Source: Amoebophrya sp. A120
Lineage: Eukaryota > Sar > Dinophyceae > Syndiniales > Amoebophryaceae
Reading direction: 5' to 3'
DNA: 64,000 nt
NCBI GenBank assembly: GCA_905178155.1
Contig: CAJINV010000025.1
Span: 164,453 to 228,452 of the forward strand
Made by a program: the position numbers and the translations under genes. Positions within the stretch are counted from its first letter, which is position 1. Every line of letters begins with the position of its first letter. Under the pieces are notes generated by a model. It was not told where the DNA came from. It made no database searches and saw only the letters and a list, made by a program, of their open reading frames with translations. Positions 51,502 to 62,837 of this stretch are shown piece by piece.

Positions 51502-52464
51502 GTTGAAATATTCAAACGCTTGTTGAGTACTATCCAGCTATCAGCGGGTGGGGGGTGTTCGTCTTCTTTGTTCCCCTGATGTTCGTTTGATGTTTTTTTT
51601 CCCATTTCCATCCTCTATCTAAGAAACCTTCGCTATTAAGTGTGAACCCCCACTTGTTTCACGAACTCTGAATCATCTTCTAGTACAATAAACCAACTGG
51701 TGCATAACTCACCCAGTCTGAGTCATCGTGTCTTTGATCACGTAATGCCAATAGAAGAAGCCGGCGCAAGCAACTTGAAAATAAACCCAAAGCTGCATGA
51801 AAAGCTGTACCCCAAGCTCAGCAAGCGGCTGGTACTGCTATCCCGAGACTTTCTTTTGCAAAAATCTCTTGATGTTAGAAAGCCAAAGTTGTTCCCCCTG
51901 TCCTTTTCGAGGTTCCGGTTTTTTAGGCCGATGAGCCAGCAGCTTCAGTTTCTTACACGTAAAAAATTTGACAGCTTTTCTTTTTACCCTGACAGTGGGA
52001 AGGTAAAGCAGTAAAGGGACGACAGGAAGGCCGGATTCCGGCCGCAAGTTGTTTCCGGCCGCCGGAAACAACTTGGGGCGCTTGTTGTTCGAAAAATTTA
52101 TCGGTCAAAAAACGTAGCTCCTCATGAGTTCAGGAAAAACATGATCTCTACACGACCCGGTATGTTGCGGCTCCGTGCTGTGGAAGTCAAGAACATCTTC
52201 GGTTTAATCCGCAGCAAGGCGCAGCTCGGTATGTTTATATACAACATGTCGTCGGTCTGTCGAGTTGATTGCGGAGTTTCGGGGAGAGGTAACATCAGCC
52301 TGGCCACAATGCTAGCTGTGATTAGATTTGTAGTCCCTACTTACATTGTACTAGTACAAGTTGTATAAGTTGTGCCACACACTTCCGCAACAAACGACAA
52401 CGTGCTGTAGTGCTTTTGTGCGGCACCGGCACGCGAAGCTGAACTATTGATACAACCATTGTTC
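51502..52464. other. intergenic with palindrome
   Basis: No supported gene (51700-52014 is open, without recognisable features). A perfect palindrome is at 52045-52075. Confidence 0.45.
52045..52075. repeat. perfect 31-nt palindrome, 1-nt centre
   Basis: Arms CAAGTTGTTTCCGGC and exact complement around a single C; preceded by a smaller GGCCGGATTCCGGCC hairpin. Confidence 0.95.
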
Positions 52465-53319
52465 ATGGTAATTTTTTTTTTCGGACGCCATTCTTCTGAA
52501 TATTTCCAGTTGAGGAGGATTTTTATTTGTTATCCTGAATCAAAATCAATCCAACCCGTACCCGAGGTGATAAGTAGTTGTTTTTCGCTCAAGTGTGGTA
52601 TTTCGATCCCAGCTAAAGCAAACCGATCTAATAGAAGGAATTTCTTTCCGTTATCGATTGCAAATATATCTGGATCTGGAAATTTGTGTTGTTGAAGCTT
52701 TCGCTGCAGAGTTGTAGACACTTCCTACATAATTGTCAGCATCAGAACTTTTGCGAGATTCATCGCAAAGAAGGTACTTACTGCAGATTCAGGCGTAAAA
52801 CGCACGAAAAAGAAGGTGAAGGTGCTCAATCGCATTCATGCATGACAGATCTTGTTGCCCTTCCAAATTCGCATGACAAACCCAGCCCCAGACTACATAT
52901 TTGCCATGCATACCTGGTTGCTTTCCGCTGGACTGTCGTGGTACTTCGATTCCATCTATCCGAACAGAATCTATCAAATGTAAAAATGTCTGGGTCTGGA
53001 ACATTCAAAACTTGTGATGCTGTCTCTGGATTCTGAAAAAATTTGTATTGCATGACCAGCAAGACGACTCCAGTTTGTGCTACGCGGAGAGGTCATTTCT
53101 CATGCTGTATAGGCATCACAAAGCGCTCTAAAAATCTGTGATGCTACGGCATGCATCATAGACATCATGGGTCATGGAAAATATGCATGACAAATCGAGA
53201 AATCTTCCAGACCCAGACATTTTTGCATTTGATAGAATCTAAACCGATCCAATAGGAATTTCTACCTGTGGAGGCGGTCGGTCGTTCTTCCTGTTGGTGT
53301 TGTATACTGTAAAAGTTAA
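52465..53319 (+). CDS. 106-residue hypothetical protein
   Basis: Not recognised. Exons 52465-52651, 52918-52971 and 53240-53319. Starts MVIFFFGRHSSEYFQLRRIF and is basic and hydrophobic. An internal duplication supports the frame: NRSNRRNFF at the end of exon 1 and NRSNRNFY at the start of exon 3, both translated in phase although separated by two introners. Ends VVYCKS. Confidence 0.4.
52652..52912. mobile_element. introner, family A
   Basis: 261 bp. Flanks TCCGT 52647-52651 / CCTGG 52913-52917 match poorly. Ends degenerate (ATCTGGATCTGGAA / CCCAGCCCCAGAC). Confidence 0.8.
52972..53234. mobile_element. introner, family A
   Basis: 263 bp. TSD GAATC 52967-52971 / 53235-53239, perfect. Confidence 0.95.
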
Positions 53320-53415
53320 ATTTCTACTACCTGTGGAGGTGGTCGGTCGCTACACCAGTAACTAGAACTACCAGTCGTGCAACTACTGAAACTGATAGTG
53401 ATAGCTGCCAAGAAC

Positions 53416-54485
53416 ATGGCAACGCCCTCGAAGTCTGTCGCAGTGAAGAGAATGTCTGTCCCTTCGTTCACTACAGCTTCGTATGAACTGCAACTGCAAA
53501 TATGATGCCTGAGTCTGGAAACTTCTGATGCTGTTTGGTGAATCTTCATGTGGACGCCTTCATTGACAGCCAAGCATGACAAGTTTTGGAGTTGCTATAG
53601 TGTAGCTGCCTATCTGCATGACAAACTGCGTTTCTGCATGTTGACAGAGAAATCTGGCTTTTGGGTGGCGTGCATGACAGACTTGAGAGCCTGAGCCATG
53701 CTAGCCGTGCATGGCAAGCCTTGCATTCTATCAGACCCAGACCACATATTTGCATGTGATACTTCGTGGTCGGTTTTCCTGGCAAGAACTACATTTTTGT
53801 GGTTTTTCTTGGCGGGAGGTGCTGTCGTGACCGACGTGCGCGCAGTCCTAATGCAACCAGCGGGACAAGGACAAGAGGTAGGAGAACCAAGTCTAGGAGC
53901 ACAAGAAGCAACACGCCCACGATGGCGTTATGGGAATCTCAAACGTTACATTCTCAACTGTTACATGGAATTTGTAAATGCAAGAATGGCAAAAGTGAAA
54001 GTTGCGCCTTTTGAATTACAGGTTTGGAGCAGATTATATATAATGCTATCCAGCGCGGCGTCGAGATCGAGAACTTGTGATGCAAGGAACGCTTGATCGT
54101 GTGCAGAGCGATGGCGTTTTTGCATGACAAATCATGTAACAGTTGCGAATGTAACGTTTGAGAATCCCATAGGCGTTGCTGTAGGCGGCGAAATCTGCCC
54201 GCCGCCGCCGCTTCCGCCACGACGGACAAAGCGGCTGGGGCGGCGCCTCTCCTCGGCGGCGTTGCAGACGGACTGGGAACGGACACGCGCTCCGACGAAG
54301 ACCCCCCCGCGGCGAGCTCTTCCTCCCCCCGCGGCCGCGCCGCGGCGAGAAGTTCCTCCCGGCGCGCACGCGCCGGCTCCGCTTCCGCCTCGACGGGCGA
54401 AGCGGCTGGGGACGCGCCGCAGGCGCCGCCGCGCAGCCGCTCCCGTGGTATATTCAAAACTGGTTTTGAACGCTGTTTCTCATAG
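53416..54485 (+). CDS. membrane-anchored or secreted Ala/Ser/Arg-rich protein
   Basis: Not recognised. Exons 53416-53481, 53767-53928 and 54177-54485 give 178 residues. Residues about 23-45 (WSVFLARTTFLWFFLAGGAV) form a signal peptide or signal anchor that is whole only after introner removal. The rest is low complexity, GC-rich, Ala/Ser/Arg/Pro (PAAAASATTDKAAGAAPLLG), ending GIFKTGFERCFS. The third exon resembles GC-rich sequence at 56885-56960. Confidence 0.55.
53482..53761. mobile_element. introner, family A
   Basis: 280 bp. TSD CTTCG 53477-53481 / 53762-53766, perfect. Confidence 0.95.
53929..54171. mobile_element. introner, family I, long inverted ends
   Basis: 243 bp. TSD GGCGT 53924-53928 / 54172-54176, perfect. 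About 40 bp of nearly perfect inverted repeat beginning TATGGGAATCTCAAACGTTA; the least decayed termini in the window. Confidence 0.95.
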
Positions 54486-56835
54486 ATCAAAATACAGAAA
54501 ATGAACAGGACGAGAAGAAAAAGCTACGAAAGCGATCAAGCAAGAAAAGGACCGGAATACCAAGGAAAAGCAAGCAGATTCTTGCTACGATCGAGAAGAA
54601 AAGAAACGGAGAAGAGGAAAAAGAGAAAAGGAAAGAGCTTGAATCCGATTTACGCTGAATCCGAATGAAAAACTGCCTTGTTTCTATATTCAAAGAGCTG
54701 AGCCACGGCTGCGGGCAAGTTAGGAATAGGAAAAGACGCGAAATAGCATAAGAATCTGGGGAAAGCTCGATGATGTTAGGGAATTTGTAATTCGAACCTT
54801 TTGAATTTGATGTAGTTTTAGCGGGTGTTCGAATTGGAACTCGGTAGGCTTGCATTTGAAAAAAAAAATCTTTCCATTTCGAAACTAGGTCCCACACGCT
54901 CCCCCTCCCCGGCGAAAACTTTCTCCCTGCCCGCGCTCGGCGACGCTACTGGTTCACTTCAGCCGCACGGGCTCCATGAATGTGTTGCGGCTTGGGACGG
55001 AAGGACACCAGGGCGAGCTCCCTGCCTGCGGCAGCGGGGCCGACTGCGCGGCGGGCCCCCGCTGCGTTTCCCCTGTTGCAGGCGCCGAGCGATGTACGCG
55101 ACAAGAGCCCTTGCATGCGAGTGGGAAAGGAAGGCGGGGGGCCCCGAACAACACGGGGGCCCCCCGCGAGCAGGTGAAAAAGGTGGAGGGGGCCCCTTGG
55201 GCACCGGTGGTACAGGCCGGGGGCCCCCCGCGCCCGCGCGGGAGAGAAAGGCGGGGGGCCCCCTTGGGCGCCCCCGGCCTCCAAAGGTGGAGGCCGGGGG
55301 CCCCCTGCGGGCGGGGGAGATTTACCGCGGAGAAGGACGGGGCCCCCCCCCGGCCTCCCTCCGGCGGGCGGCCCGGCCGGAAGAAGGGCGGGGGCCCCCT
55401 GCGGAGGCGGAAGCGCGGGGCCCCCTGCGGACGCGGGATACGCAGCGGGCGGTAAGGCGGGAGGCGGGGGCCCCCTGTTTCACCAGGCAGGCGGCCCGGG
55501 AGAAGGTCGGGGGCCCCCTGTGGAGGCGGAAGGGTGGGGGCCCCCTGCGGACGCGGGATACGCAGCGGGTGAGGTGGAGGCGGAAGCGTGGGGGCCCCCT
55601 GCGGAGGCGGGATGCCCCGCGGGCGGGAGGGCGGGAGGCGGGGGCCCCCTGTTTTCCCCGACGGTATGCTGGACGCAAAAATAGTAACCCTCATCGTAGC
55701 GTCGTCCTTACAAGTCTAGGCCTCAGCGCGTACCGGTCTCAAAAAAAATCTTTCCATTTCGAAACTAGGTCCCACACGCTCCCCCTCCCCGGCGAAAACT
55801 TTCTCCCTGCCGCCCGCGTTAAAGAAGGCCTCTTTACGTAGCTAGTTACTTCTTTACAAAAGGACCCAAAAAAGGAGACCTAAGGTTCGGGTGTGAATTT
55901 CTTCACCCAGCTTCTGTTCCCTTCCTTGAGTTGCTGAGGTGTTGAAGTTTACACCTATGCTCGACTGTGCAAGAGGGTTTTTGCCTTACCCCTCTAAGGT
56001 CTCAGGAATCACGCTGCCACACTGTTTCCAAACCCACGCCGACACTACCAAAAAGACTTTTTGATATAGAATGAAAAAGCCACAAAGAAGCATGCTGTAG
56101 GGGGAAGGGAAAAGGCTTGCAGCTACTCAAAAAGCGCGGCCAAGAATATCAGAGGGCTTGCCTGGGGGTAGTTTCTGCATAGATGCCGCGCTCGTGTATT
56201 TTTTATATCGTAGTAAAGACGTAGAAGAGCAAGGGCGCGATTTGGTCGGCAACTGCCCCCTTCTCTGCCTTCCTCCAGCAGCAATACTTCCAAAAAGAGC
56301 CTATGCACAGCCAACATTCCGCCGCGCCCAGCCATGCATGTCGTGGCACTTCGACGTCCCAAAGGTTGCATCTTCAAAACTCACAAGAGTGAAATGAGAT
56401 TTCCCGACCTTTAGGCTTAGCATTTTAGGCGTGAGGGGCGGGGCAGTGGGCCACTAGGAGGAACAGGTACAGAATCACCACCGAAAATGGGAGTGTGCTG
56501 CAGCCTTCGCGTTACATTACCACGGTTGTCGACTCCCACGCTCAGCTGGGGTGGAGGCAACCCGGTGGTGTGACTAGCTGCGTACTGACCAATGTGAGCA
56601 ACCGTAGCATTGTCGCGAGGAGGAGGGAACAGCAGTCCGGAGACCGGTGGATTCGCAATGCGAGAAGCCGGAGAAGGGGTCAGACCGCAACCTACAGAAC
56701 ACGAATTGGAACCGCGATGAGATGATGATGACGAGCCTGGATCAACACCATTTCCGATCTGAGGTTGTCATTAGATGCATTGCAGTTTTATGTTTGTGCC
56801 TATGTATTTAAAAAAAAAAAAATCTTTCCATTTCG
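54486..56835. repeat. GC-rich minisatellite and repeated module
   Basis: A ~90-bp module with A-run, ATCTTTCCATTTCGAAACTA, GGTCCCACACGCTCCCCCTC and CCGGCGAAAACTT occurs at about 54858-54945, 55740-55822 and 56811-56905. Between the first two lies a minisatellite (55125-55650) of units with GGGGGCCCCCTGCGG and ACGCGGGATACGCAGCGGG. Long open frames on both strands (54825-55841, 54954-55694) come from the composition. 55860-56500 is unremarkable. No gene is proposed. Confidence 0.6.
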
Positions 56836-59441
56836 AAACTAGGTCCCACACGCTCCCCCTCCCCGGCGAAAACTTCCTCCCTGCCGCCCGCGCTCGGCGA
56901 CGCCGCTTCCGCCTCGAACGCAGCGGCTGGGTACGCTCTCGGCGGCGCTGGAACTGCGCGAGTTAAGGTGCTGAAGAGTAATGGGCATCAAATGCGAACA
57001 ATATGTCTGGGTCTGGAAGCCTGCAGGATTTGTCATGCATTTCGCGGACGATCATCACGAAAATCGAAATCCATGGCTTGGAATGCAATTGCAAACAGAA
57101 GCATCTTCACAGATTTTGCGAGACCTTCCTCATGCCCATCCCACATGATCAACGTCCTCACAGTGAAGCGGCGGCTTTCTGCTCATCAGATCATGAGAAG
57201 TAGTAGCCTACCGTTTGACTCACTAGCAAGGAAGAAGTATTGAGCTGCTTTTGGCTTTCATGACACGCAGACGGACCTCTACCCTTTTGGTCCCGAGACT
57301 GCGCATGACAACAAGCTGCATCCTTCCAGTTCCAGACAAGTTTGTTGACATGCATAATGCTCCGTTGGGAATTATCCAGTCTCATCTGATGAATGAAGAT
57401 CCGGGTCACTACTTGATGAATCTATTCAAGCTGACGTTTTCCGGCTTGCAGAGTCAGCTGCCCTATCACATGTAAAAATGTCTGGGTCTGTAACAATGCA
57501 ACTTGTGATGCTGCGTCTGCATTATCTAAGAATCTGTATTGCATGAACAGCAAAAGAGGTCTGGTTTCGGCCACGGCGAGAGGGCATTTCTCATGCGTTA
57601 TAGGCATCAGAAAGCCCTCACAAGATCTGTGATGCTAGGGCATGCATCGCAGACATCAGGAGTCATGCAAAATGTGCATGACAAACCTTGCATCCTTCCA
57701 GACCCAGACACTTTTGCATTTTATATGCCCCGGGACGAAACGATGTGGTTTGACAACCGGATGTGCTCGCTTACCGAGATATCCTGAGTAAAAACGTCCC
57801 CACACCAGAGTCAGGATGGGGATTTTGCAACACAAACCTAGGAGTTTTAGGAGTCACGCATGACAAGTTGCACTCCGCAGTGTAGTGCAGGTTAGCAACT
57901 GCAGCCGCATCACAGATTCATCTGCGGATCCTGTTCACAGCATCACAAATTCCAATACACGACTGGAAATGCCTTTCATGGGGATGCGCATTACAAGTCT
58001 TCCTGTCTTTGCAAATCTGCATTACAACTCTGGCGTGGGGACGTTTTTACTCAGGATACGAGATCCGTGACGAGGTATTCGAGTCGTGGAAAACCGCCGA
58101 CTCGAATCGTCCTGGAGTCTGGAAGGTTCCGCGGGTCACGTTGTATCCAGCGGAATTAAGTATGCCTGGGTCTGGAAGGGTGGAACCTGTAATGCTGGTC
58201 TTACATTCCTGTGAATTGAAAGTGAAATCTGTACTGCAGGACCAACAAAAGTAGCCGCGGCCGCCTCTTGTGTCATACAAAGTCGCAGTTTCTCATGTGC
58301 CGGGCTGCGCATGTTGAGAAAGTCTTCTGGAAAGTTGTCATGCTTGGCTGCGTTTTTCGGAAGTGTTTCTATCACCCACACTCTAGCCTCACAAGTTTCC
58401 AGACATCGAGGGATATTTGCAATGCATACGGTGGGCCAGGAGGCCGGGGTCTGGTGGGACCTCTTTTTCCACGACCCGTGGAGCGACGCCCGGGTTTTCA
58501 AGGCAGTGAGCAGAGGGTTTCCCGATTTAACAGCGGGAACCAAAAGCCCGAATGTGATCTCCTCCGCCTTTGCGTCGTTCTTTAAGGAGAAGGTCTTTCC
58601 CCTCTCGAGGAAGTTCATGAGCTTAGCTGATGATGATGAACAGAAAGCCCTAAGTCTCGCCTTTGTAGACGCTTTCGCCGGCGCGCTAGAGCTATCAAGT
58701 TCAAATATGTCTGGGTCAGAAGTTTACGGTTGCAAGGCTTATCTATCGCGCAGCTTTCGCATGACGACCCAGTGCTCCCAGATGGGCTGCGGGCTCTCGT
58801 ATCTTCACATCAAGTTTTGAGAAGGCTCATCCTCGATCATGATGCCTATGTTCAGCATGAGACAACACGTTGTCTCTCTTTGGGTAACCGAACAAAGTGG
58901 GCATGTGTTTTGCTGGCTATGCAACAGTACAGACTTACGTGTCGAGCAGACGAGGCAGACCTAGCATAATGAATAAGTACATTCGGGCTCTACAACTTCC
59001 AGACCCAGATACTATAGTTGCACTGCATAAAGTCGGCCCGGGGCGACGACCAAGCACGCGGTCAGCTTTTGGTCGTCTCAGGTTGATACTGAGTACGGCG
59101 GGAAAGTTGAGAACAAGTTTGAGGTTTCCTACGGTGGAAGATCCGGCCTCCCACGAGAGCAGCTCACGACTTTCAAGCCTCACTATGGTGGCGCAGAGCA
59201 TCTAGATGGCGTCGCTATGATTAAACCAGAAATCCCCCTGAAGAAATACATGCTTCTCGGAAAACGAGTCAAGGAGGGGGCCAGGGCCACTAGATTGAAT
59301 AACTCACAGGGTGCTGGGGCTTCAACTGTGCTAGTGTTTCACTACACGACATGTCCGCGCCTCTCTCCAGGCCGTAGGCTAAGCATGACGAGCTCCATTC
59401 GCCGCAACTGCAAGCGCCGCCCTGCGTGCATTTGTATGTAG
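56836..59441 (+). CDS. unidentified protein, 5' end unresolved
   Basis: Not recognised. Exons ?-56985, 57362-57463, 57731-57779, 58064-58143, 58434-58692 and 59035-59441; from 57362 on there are 299 in-frame codons to TAG. Joined text: ARVKVLKSNG-PLGIIQSHLM, MNLFKLTFSGLQSQLPRDET, VGQEAGVWWDLFFHDPWSDA, FGTP-free acidic and aromatic stretches, HYGGAEHLDGVAMIKPEIPL, and a basic Cys-containing tail. Exon 1 may begin in the repeated module (open from about 56836). The stop lies in TGTATGTAGTGAGGT, identical to the outer end of the TIR elements, so the end of the ORF may itself be an element scar. Confidence 0.5.
56986..57356. mobile_element. introner, family A, enlarged
   Basis: 371 bp. Flanks ATGGG 56981-56985 / ATGCT 57357-57361 (3/5). 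Left start CATCAAATGCGAACAATATG is degenerate; right end TTCCAGTTCCAGACAAG. Confidence 0.8.
57464..57725. mobile_element. introner, family A
   Basis: 262 bp. TSD TGCCC 57459-57463 / 57726-57730, perfect. Confidence 0.95.
57780..58058. mobile_element. introner, family D
   Basis: 279 bp. TSD CGAGA 57775-57779 / 58059-58063, perfect. Very similar along its length to 30197-30475. Confidence 0.95.
58144..58428. mobile_element. introner, family A
   Basis: 285 bp. TSD CGTTG 58139-58143 / CGGTG 58429-58433 (4/5). Right end degenerate (TTCCAGACATCGAGG). Confidence 0.88.
58693..59029. mobile_element. introner, family A
   Basis: 337 bp. Flanks AGAGC 58688-58692 / AAGTC 59030-59034 (3/5). Joins FAGALE to RPGATTKHAVSFW in frame. 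Confidence 0.85.
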
Positions 59442-59558
59442 TGAGGTGAGGAGCGTGCATCTTCGTGGGAAGAGGAGCGAGCGGCGTTTGTGCTTCTGGT
59501 CTCGTTTACAACAGTTATTTGAAACCGGAGCACGCCCAAGACGGCGGCTGGTCAAAAT

Positions 59559-60279
59559 ATGCAATGGAAAATAAGTAGTTACAGGCCCCACCCTAGCAAA
59601 CTTTTTGCCCCGCCCATCGTTGTGGGCTCCGAGGAGCATGCACCCCTTCCGGATTTCTGGTCTAATATAAAGGCCGGCAATGTCGACCTCGACGAGAAAC
59701 AAGCAGAATCGTTTGGGGCCAGGGGCTGGGGATACTCCTCTAGTCTCGACGACGAGAACGAGCTGCTGCTGCGAAGGCCAGGGGATACTACTCTGGTCTC
59801 ACAGGGCTGTTTGTGCGTTGGTGTTGACGAAGAAACCCGAAAGCTTCCGTTGTGCGCGCTGTTAGCTCGGAGGAGCTCTTACGCTTTGATGGAGCTAACC
59901 ATTACGAGGGCTGAACATTACGGGGACACGCATGCTACAAAGTACGAACTGAAAATTAACATTCGTGTGTTTTTCCGGCCTACAAAAGAGTTTGGAGGCC
60001 TTGACAGAACCGACTTGGAGGAAGAATGCGGACGCCTTCCCTGGTAAGATTTTCTTGACAAGCTTCCCTGCTCTAAAAAGTGCATCGCTTCCTTTTCTTT
60101 ATCCTTTTCAGAAATCGAGCTTTCCAACGCGAAAACGCTACATGACCCCACAGCTCGACCAAAGAAGCGATAGAACAAGAGCGCTAACAAGAAGACGACT
60201 TAGACTAGTGAAAGAACAGGAAGTTGCGCAGGAAAGTAAGACAACGATTAACAGCAGGGATAGGGAAGACGGTCCATGA
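59559..60279 (+). CDS. unidentified protein without introners
   Basis: Not recognised. ATG 59559 opens 162 codons, MQWKISSYRPHPSKLFAPPI..., to TAA 60045-60047. At 60044 a good donor, GTAAGATTTT, and a pyrimidine tract ending TTTTCAG (60111) suggest a GT-AG intron. Splicing to the AG at 60119 (AAATCGAG) extends the protein with a basic tail to 214 residues; splicing to 60111 gives an immediate TGA. No introner is present. Confidence 0.5.
60044..60119 (+). other. candidate GT-AG intron
   Basis: GTAAGATTTTC...CCTTTTCAG(AAATCGAG). The donor and tract are textbook; which AG is used is uncertain. Confidence 0.5.
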
Positions 60280-60543
60280 ATTGATTGAGTTCGTTGAGCA
60301 TTTTACTTTTGACAAAAAAGATCCATCAAAAATGAAAATGGTCACCCCTTTCAGTTGATATGCCGACAGTGCGTCGAGAATCTGATGAAGAAATAAAAGA
60401 ATGGCGCGCCAGGCTACAAAGTACTTATTGTTATTTACAAAAGAACGAAATAAAAGTAAAACCAAACAGGGTAGAATTTTCTTTCGTCATCTCTCCGGCC
60501 AAAGCGACGCCGGTATTTTCTTTCGTCAGTATCTTTTTCACCG

Positions 60544-61400
60544 CTTCGGCCCGAGCAACGCCGGGGGCGCGGGTATTAAAAAGAGCCGGCCCCCTTACGC
60601 GTGTAGCCTTTGGGCCGTGGCACTTCGGCGGCGCGAAAATCCCGGGAAAAAAAAAGAAAGGCGCCGCCCCCGCCGTAGGTTGCAGGTACGCGAAAGCGCT
60701 GCGGAGCTGCCGCCGCAGCGCCGAAGCGCCATGGCTGCCCGTAGAAATTTTTCTTTTTTCTCTATTCACTTCGGCCCGAGCTTCGCCGGGGGCGCGAGCA
60801 TTAAAAATAAAGCGCTGGCCCGCCCCCTATGCGTGTAACACTCTGGTCGCGAAACTCCGAAGGCGCGAAAATGTTGAAAAAAAAAAGGCGCCGCCGGCAT
60901 AGCCACTAGGCAGGCGCAAGCGCCGGGGGGCATGCAAGTACGTAGCCGCCGCGGCCCCCCCCAAACTAACACCACCCAACGAATCCCGACGAAATTTATC
61001 TTCTCCACCTTCGGCCCGAGCTTCGCCGGGGGCGCGGGTATTAAAAAAAAGCCCCGGCCCCCGTACGTGTGTAACCCTTGGGCCCCCACGGGGCGCGAAA
61101 ACCTAAAAAAAAAAAAGGCGCCGCCGGCATAGCCACTAGGCAAGCGCAAGCGCTGCGGGGCATGTAAGTAGCCGCCGCAGCCCCCAAACTGACACCATCC
61201 AAGCAAACCCAGTGAAATTTATCTTCTTCACCACTTCGGCCCGAGCTTCGCCGGGGGCGCGGGTATTAATTAAAAAAAAGCGCCGGCCCCCGCACGCGTG
61301 TAACCCTTGGGCCGCGACACTCCGGAGGCGCGGAAATCTCCAAGAAAAAAAGAAAGGCGTCGCCCCGGGAGAAAAACTTTTGCGCAGTAAATAAGTACAC
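60544..61400. repeat. tandem repeat, ~225-240 bp unit, 3.7 copies
   Basis: Units start with CTTCGGCCCGAGC at 60544, 60769, 61009 and 61234, followed by GCCGGGGGCGCGGGTATTAA, an A-run and GGCGCCGCCGGCATAGCCAC. The A-runs vary in length. Confidence 0.9.
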
Positions 61401-61454
61401 ACTTCTGCGAAGAGAAATAAGCGAAGGCGCCCGGACTTTTTCTCCTGCGGAAGA

Positions 61455-62065
61455 TGATAAAGTGCAAGACTACAACGACGCCCGCTTCTCACAGTGACAA
61501 TCACAAATTTTTGCACAGCCCGACGCTGGTGGCGCGGTCCACTACGTATGGGCGAACTCCTGCAAACCTCTGTATGCGTGACGTATGAATCTAGTTCGAG
61601 TGACTTTCTGTTTCTAGCCCGAAGACAAATGGTCGGAAACGCAGCCCAGTTGTGTCTTTGTGTGCCGCTGGAGATAGGGATGCTGACTGATGTAAGTTTA
61701 CGCCAGTTTTCTCCTTTTTTTTTCGACATATAAAAAACGCGACGTGGTTACTACTCCAGTCGCACTCGTAAAATTCTTTTTTGAGAATGCAAGCCGTAGC
61801 TGGTTTGCTCTTTCTGATACCACGTCGAGTTTCGTCGCGAAGCACCGTAAAGCATCCTGATGAGATTCTTCTTATGTGCAGTAAAAAAGATATTAAGCTA
61901 CACTGCGAAGCGAATGCGAAACACTAAGCCCTGACTTCTTATTCTGTGGAAAGTAAAATGCAAGACTGCAACGACATAGACGTGCGCTCGCAGTGACTAT
62001 CACAAATTTTTGCACAACTCGACGCTGGTTGCGCGGTCTACTACTCATGGGCGAACTCCTGCAAC
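61455..62065. repeat. direct duplication, ~110 bp, 500 bp apart
   Basis: 61455-61570 and 61950-62068 share ATCACAAATTTTTGCACA, CGACGCTGGT and GGGCGAACTCCTGCAA in the same order. Confidence 0.85.
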
Positions 62066-62837
62066 CGCTATGAGTGGTTATGAGTTAAGTATCGAGTTCC
62101 CGCCGTGGGCCTTGGCCTTCTTCGCATCAAGGTTGTGTGTTCCGTAAGAATGAAAAAAGTCAGTTGTTCTTTCATCTCAAGAAATTCCCAGATAGTGTTG
62201 TTGAAGCTGTTGACTGAGCCTGCGAACTTATCAACACTCTTATTGCAAGGAAAAATTTTCCCTCCTCAACCTCATGTTGAAAACGTAAACGTATGCGTCT
62301 GAAAATTTGTGATGGAGATTTCGACGAATCAAACGTCTTCTTTTGAATAAAGTCTAGGTGTGATTGAAGAAGAGCAGCTTCTTCACGGAGAGAGAAGATC
62401 AAGATGAAAATTTTCACGATTTGGTTTTGTCCTCCATGTGTCGGGAGCACCACAGCGGTGGGCGATAGAACGTTATTGTCGTCCTGTGTTCCTGTTCCGG
62501 CCTGAATCTGAGTTACTCTTCTGTTACGCATTGTATGTTATGCAAATTCACTGCAACGCAGTTACAACCAGAGAAGCACGACAACGAACCAGGAAAAATT
62601 GACACGAGAAGGAATTTTGGTTGGTCAGCGATGCACATCAAGAACATTTCCGGTGTCGTGTTTTTTGTCAATGCTACCAAAAGTGGAAAAGCTGCGTTTT
62701 CGGTGGCAGAAAGCCTAATATTTCGCTCAGCTTCCGCCAGCACAAGAACCGTATACAGATAAATGGATGCTTGAAAATCAAAATCAGTGGACTGTAGGTG
62801 ATCACGACCATGATATCGAGGAACGCATAGATAAAAG

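Larger units (their letters stand above)
60280..62837. other. intergenic, mostly repeats
   Basis: 60544-61400 is a tandem repeat and 61455-62065 holds a direct duplication (separate entries). 62070-62837 contains only short open frames and no introner. Confidence 0.5.

Noticed and set aside
54825-55841. 338-codon open frame, and others on the minus strand
   Set aside because: Produced by the minisatellite; long frames exist on both strands at once and read as repeated Gly/Pro/Arg.
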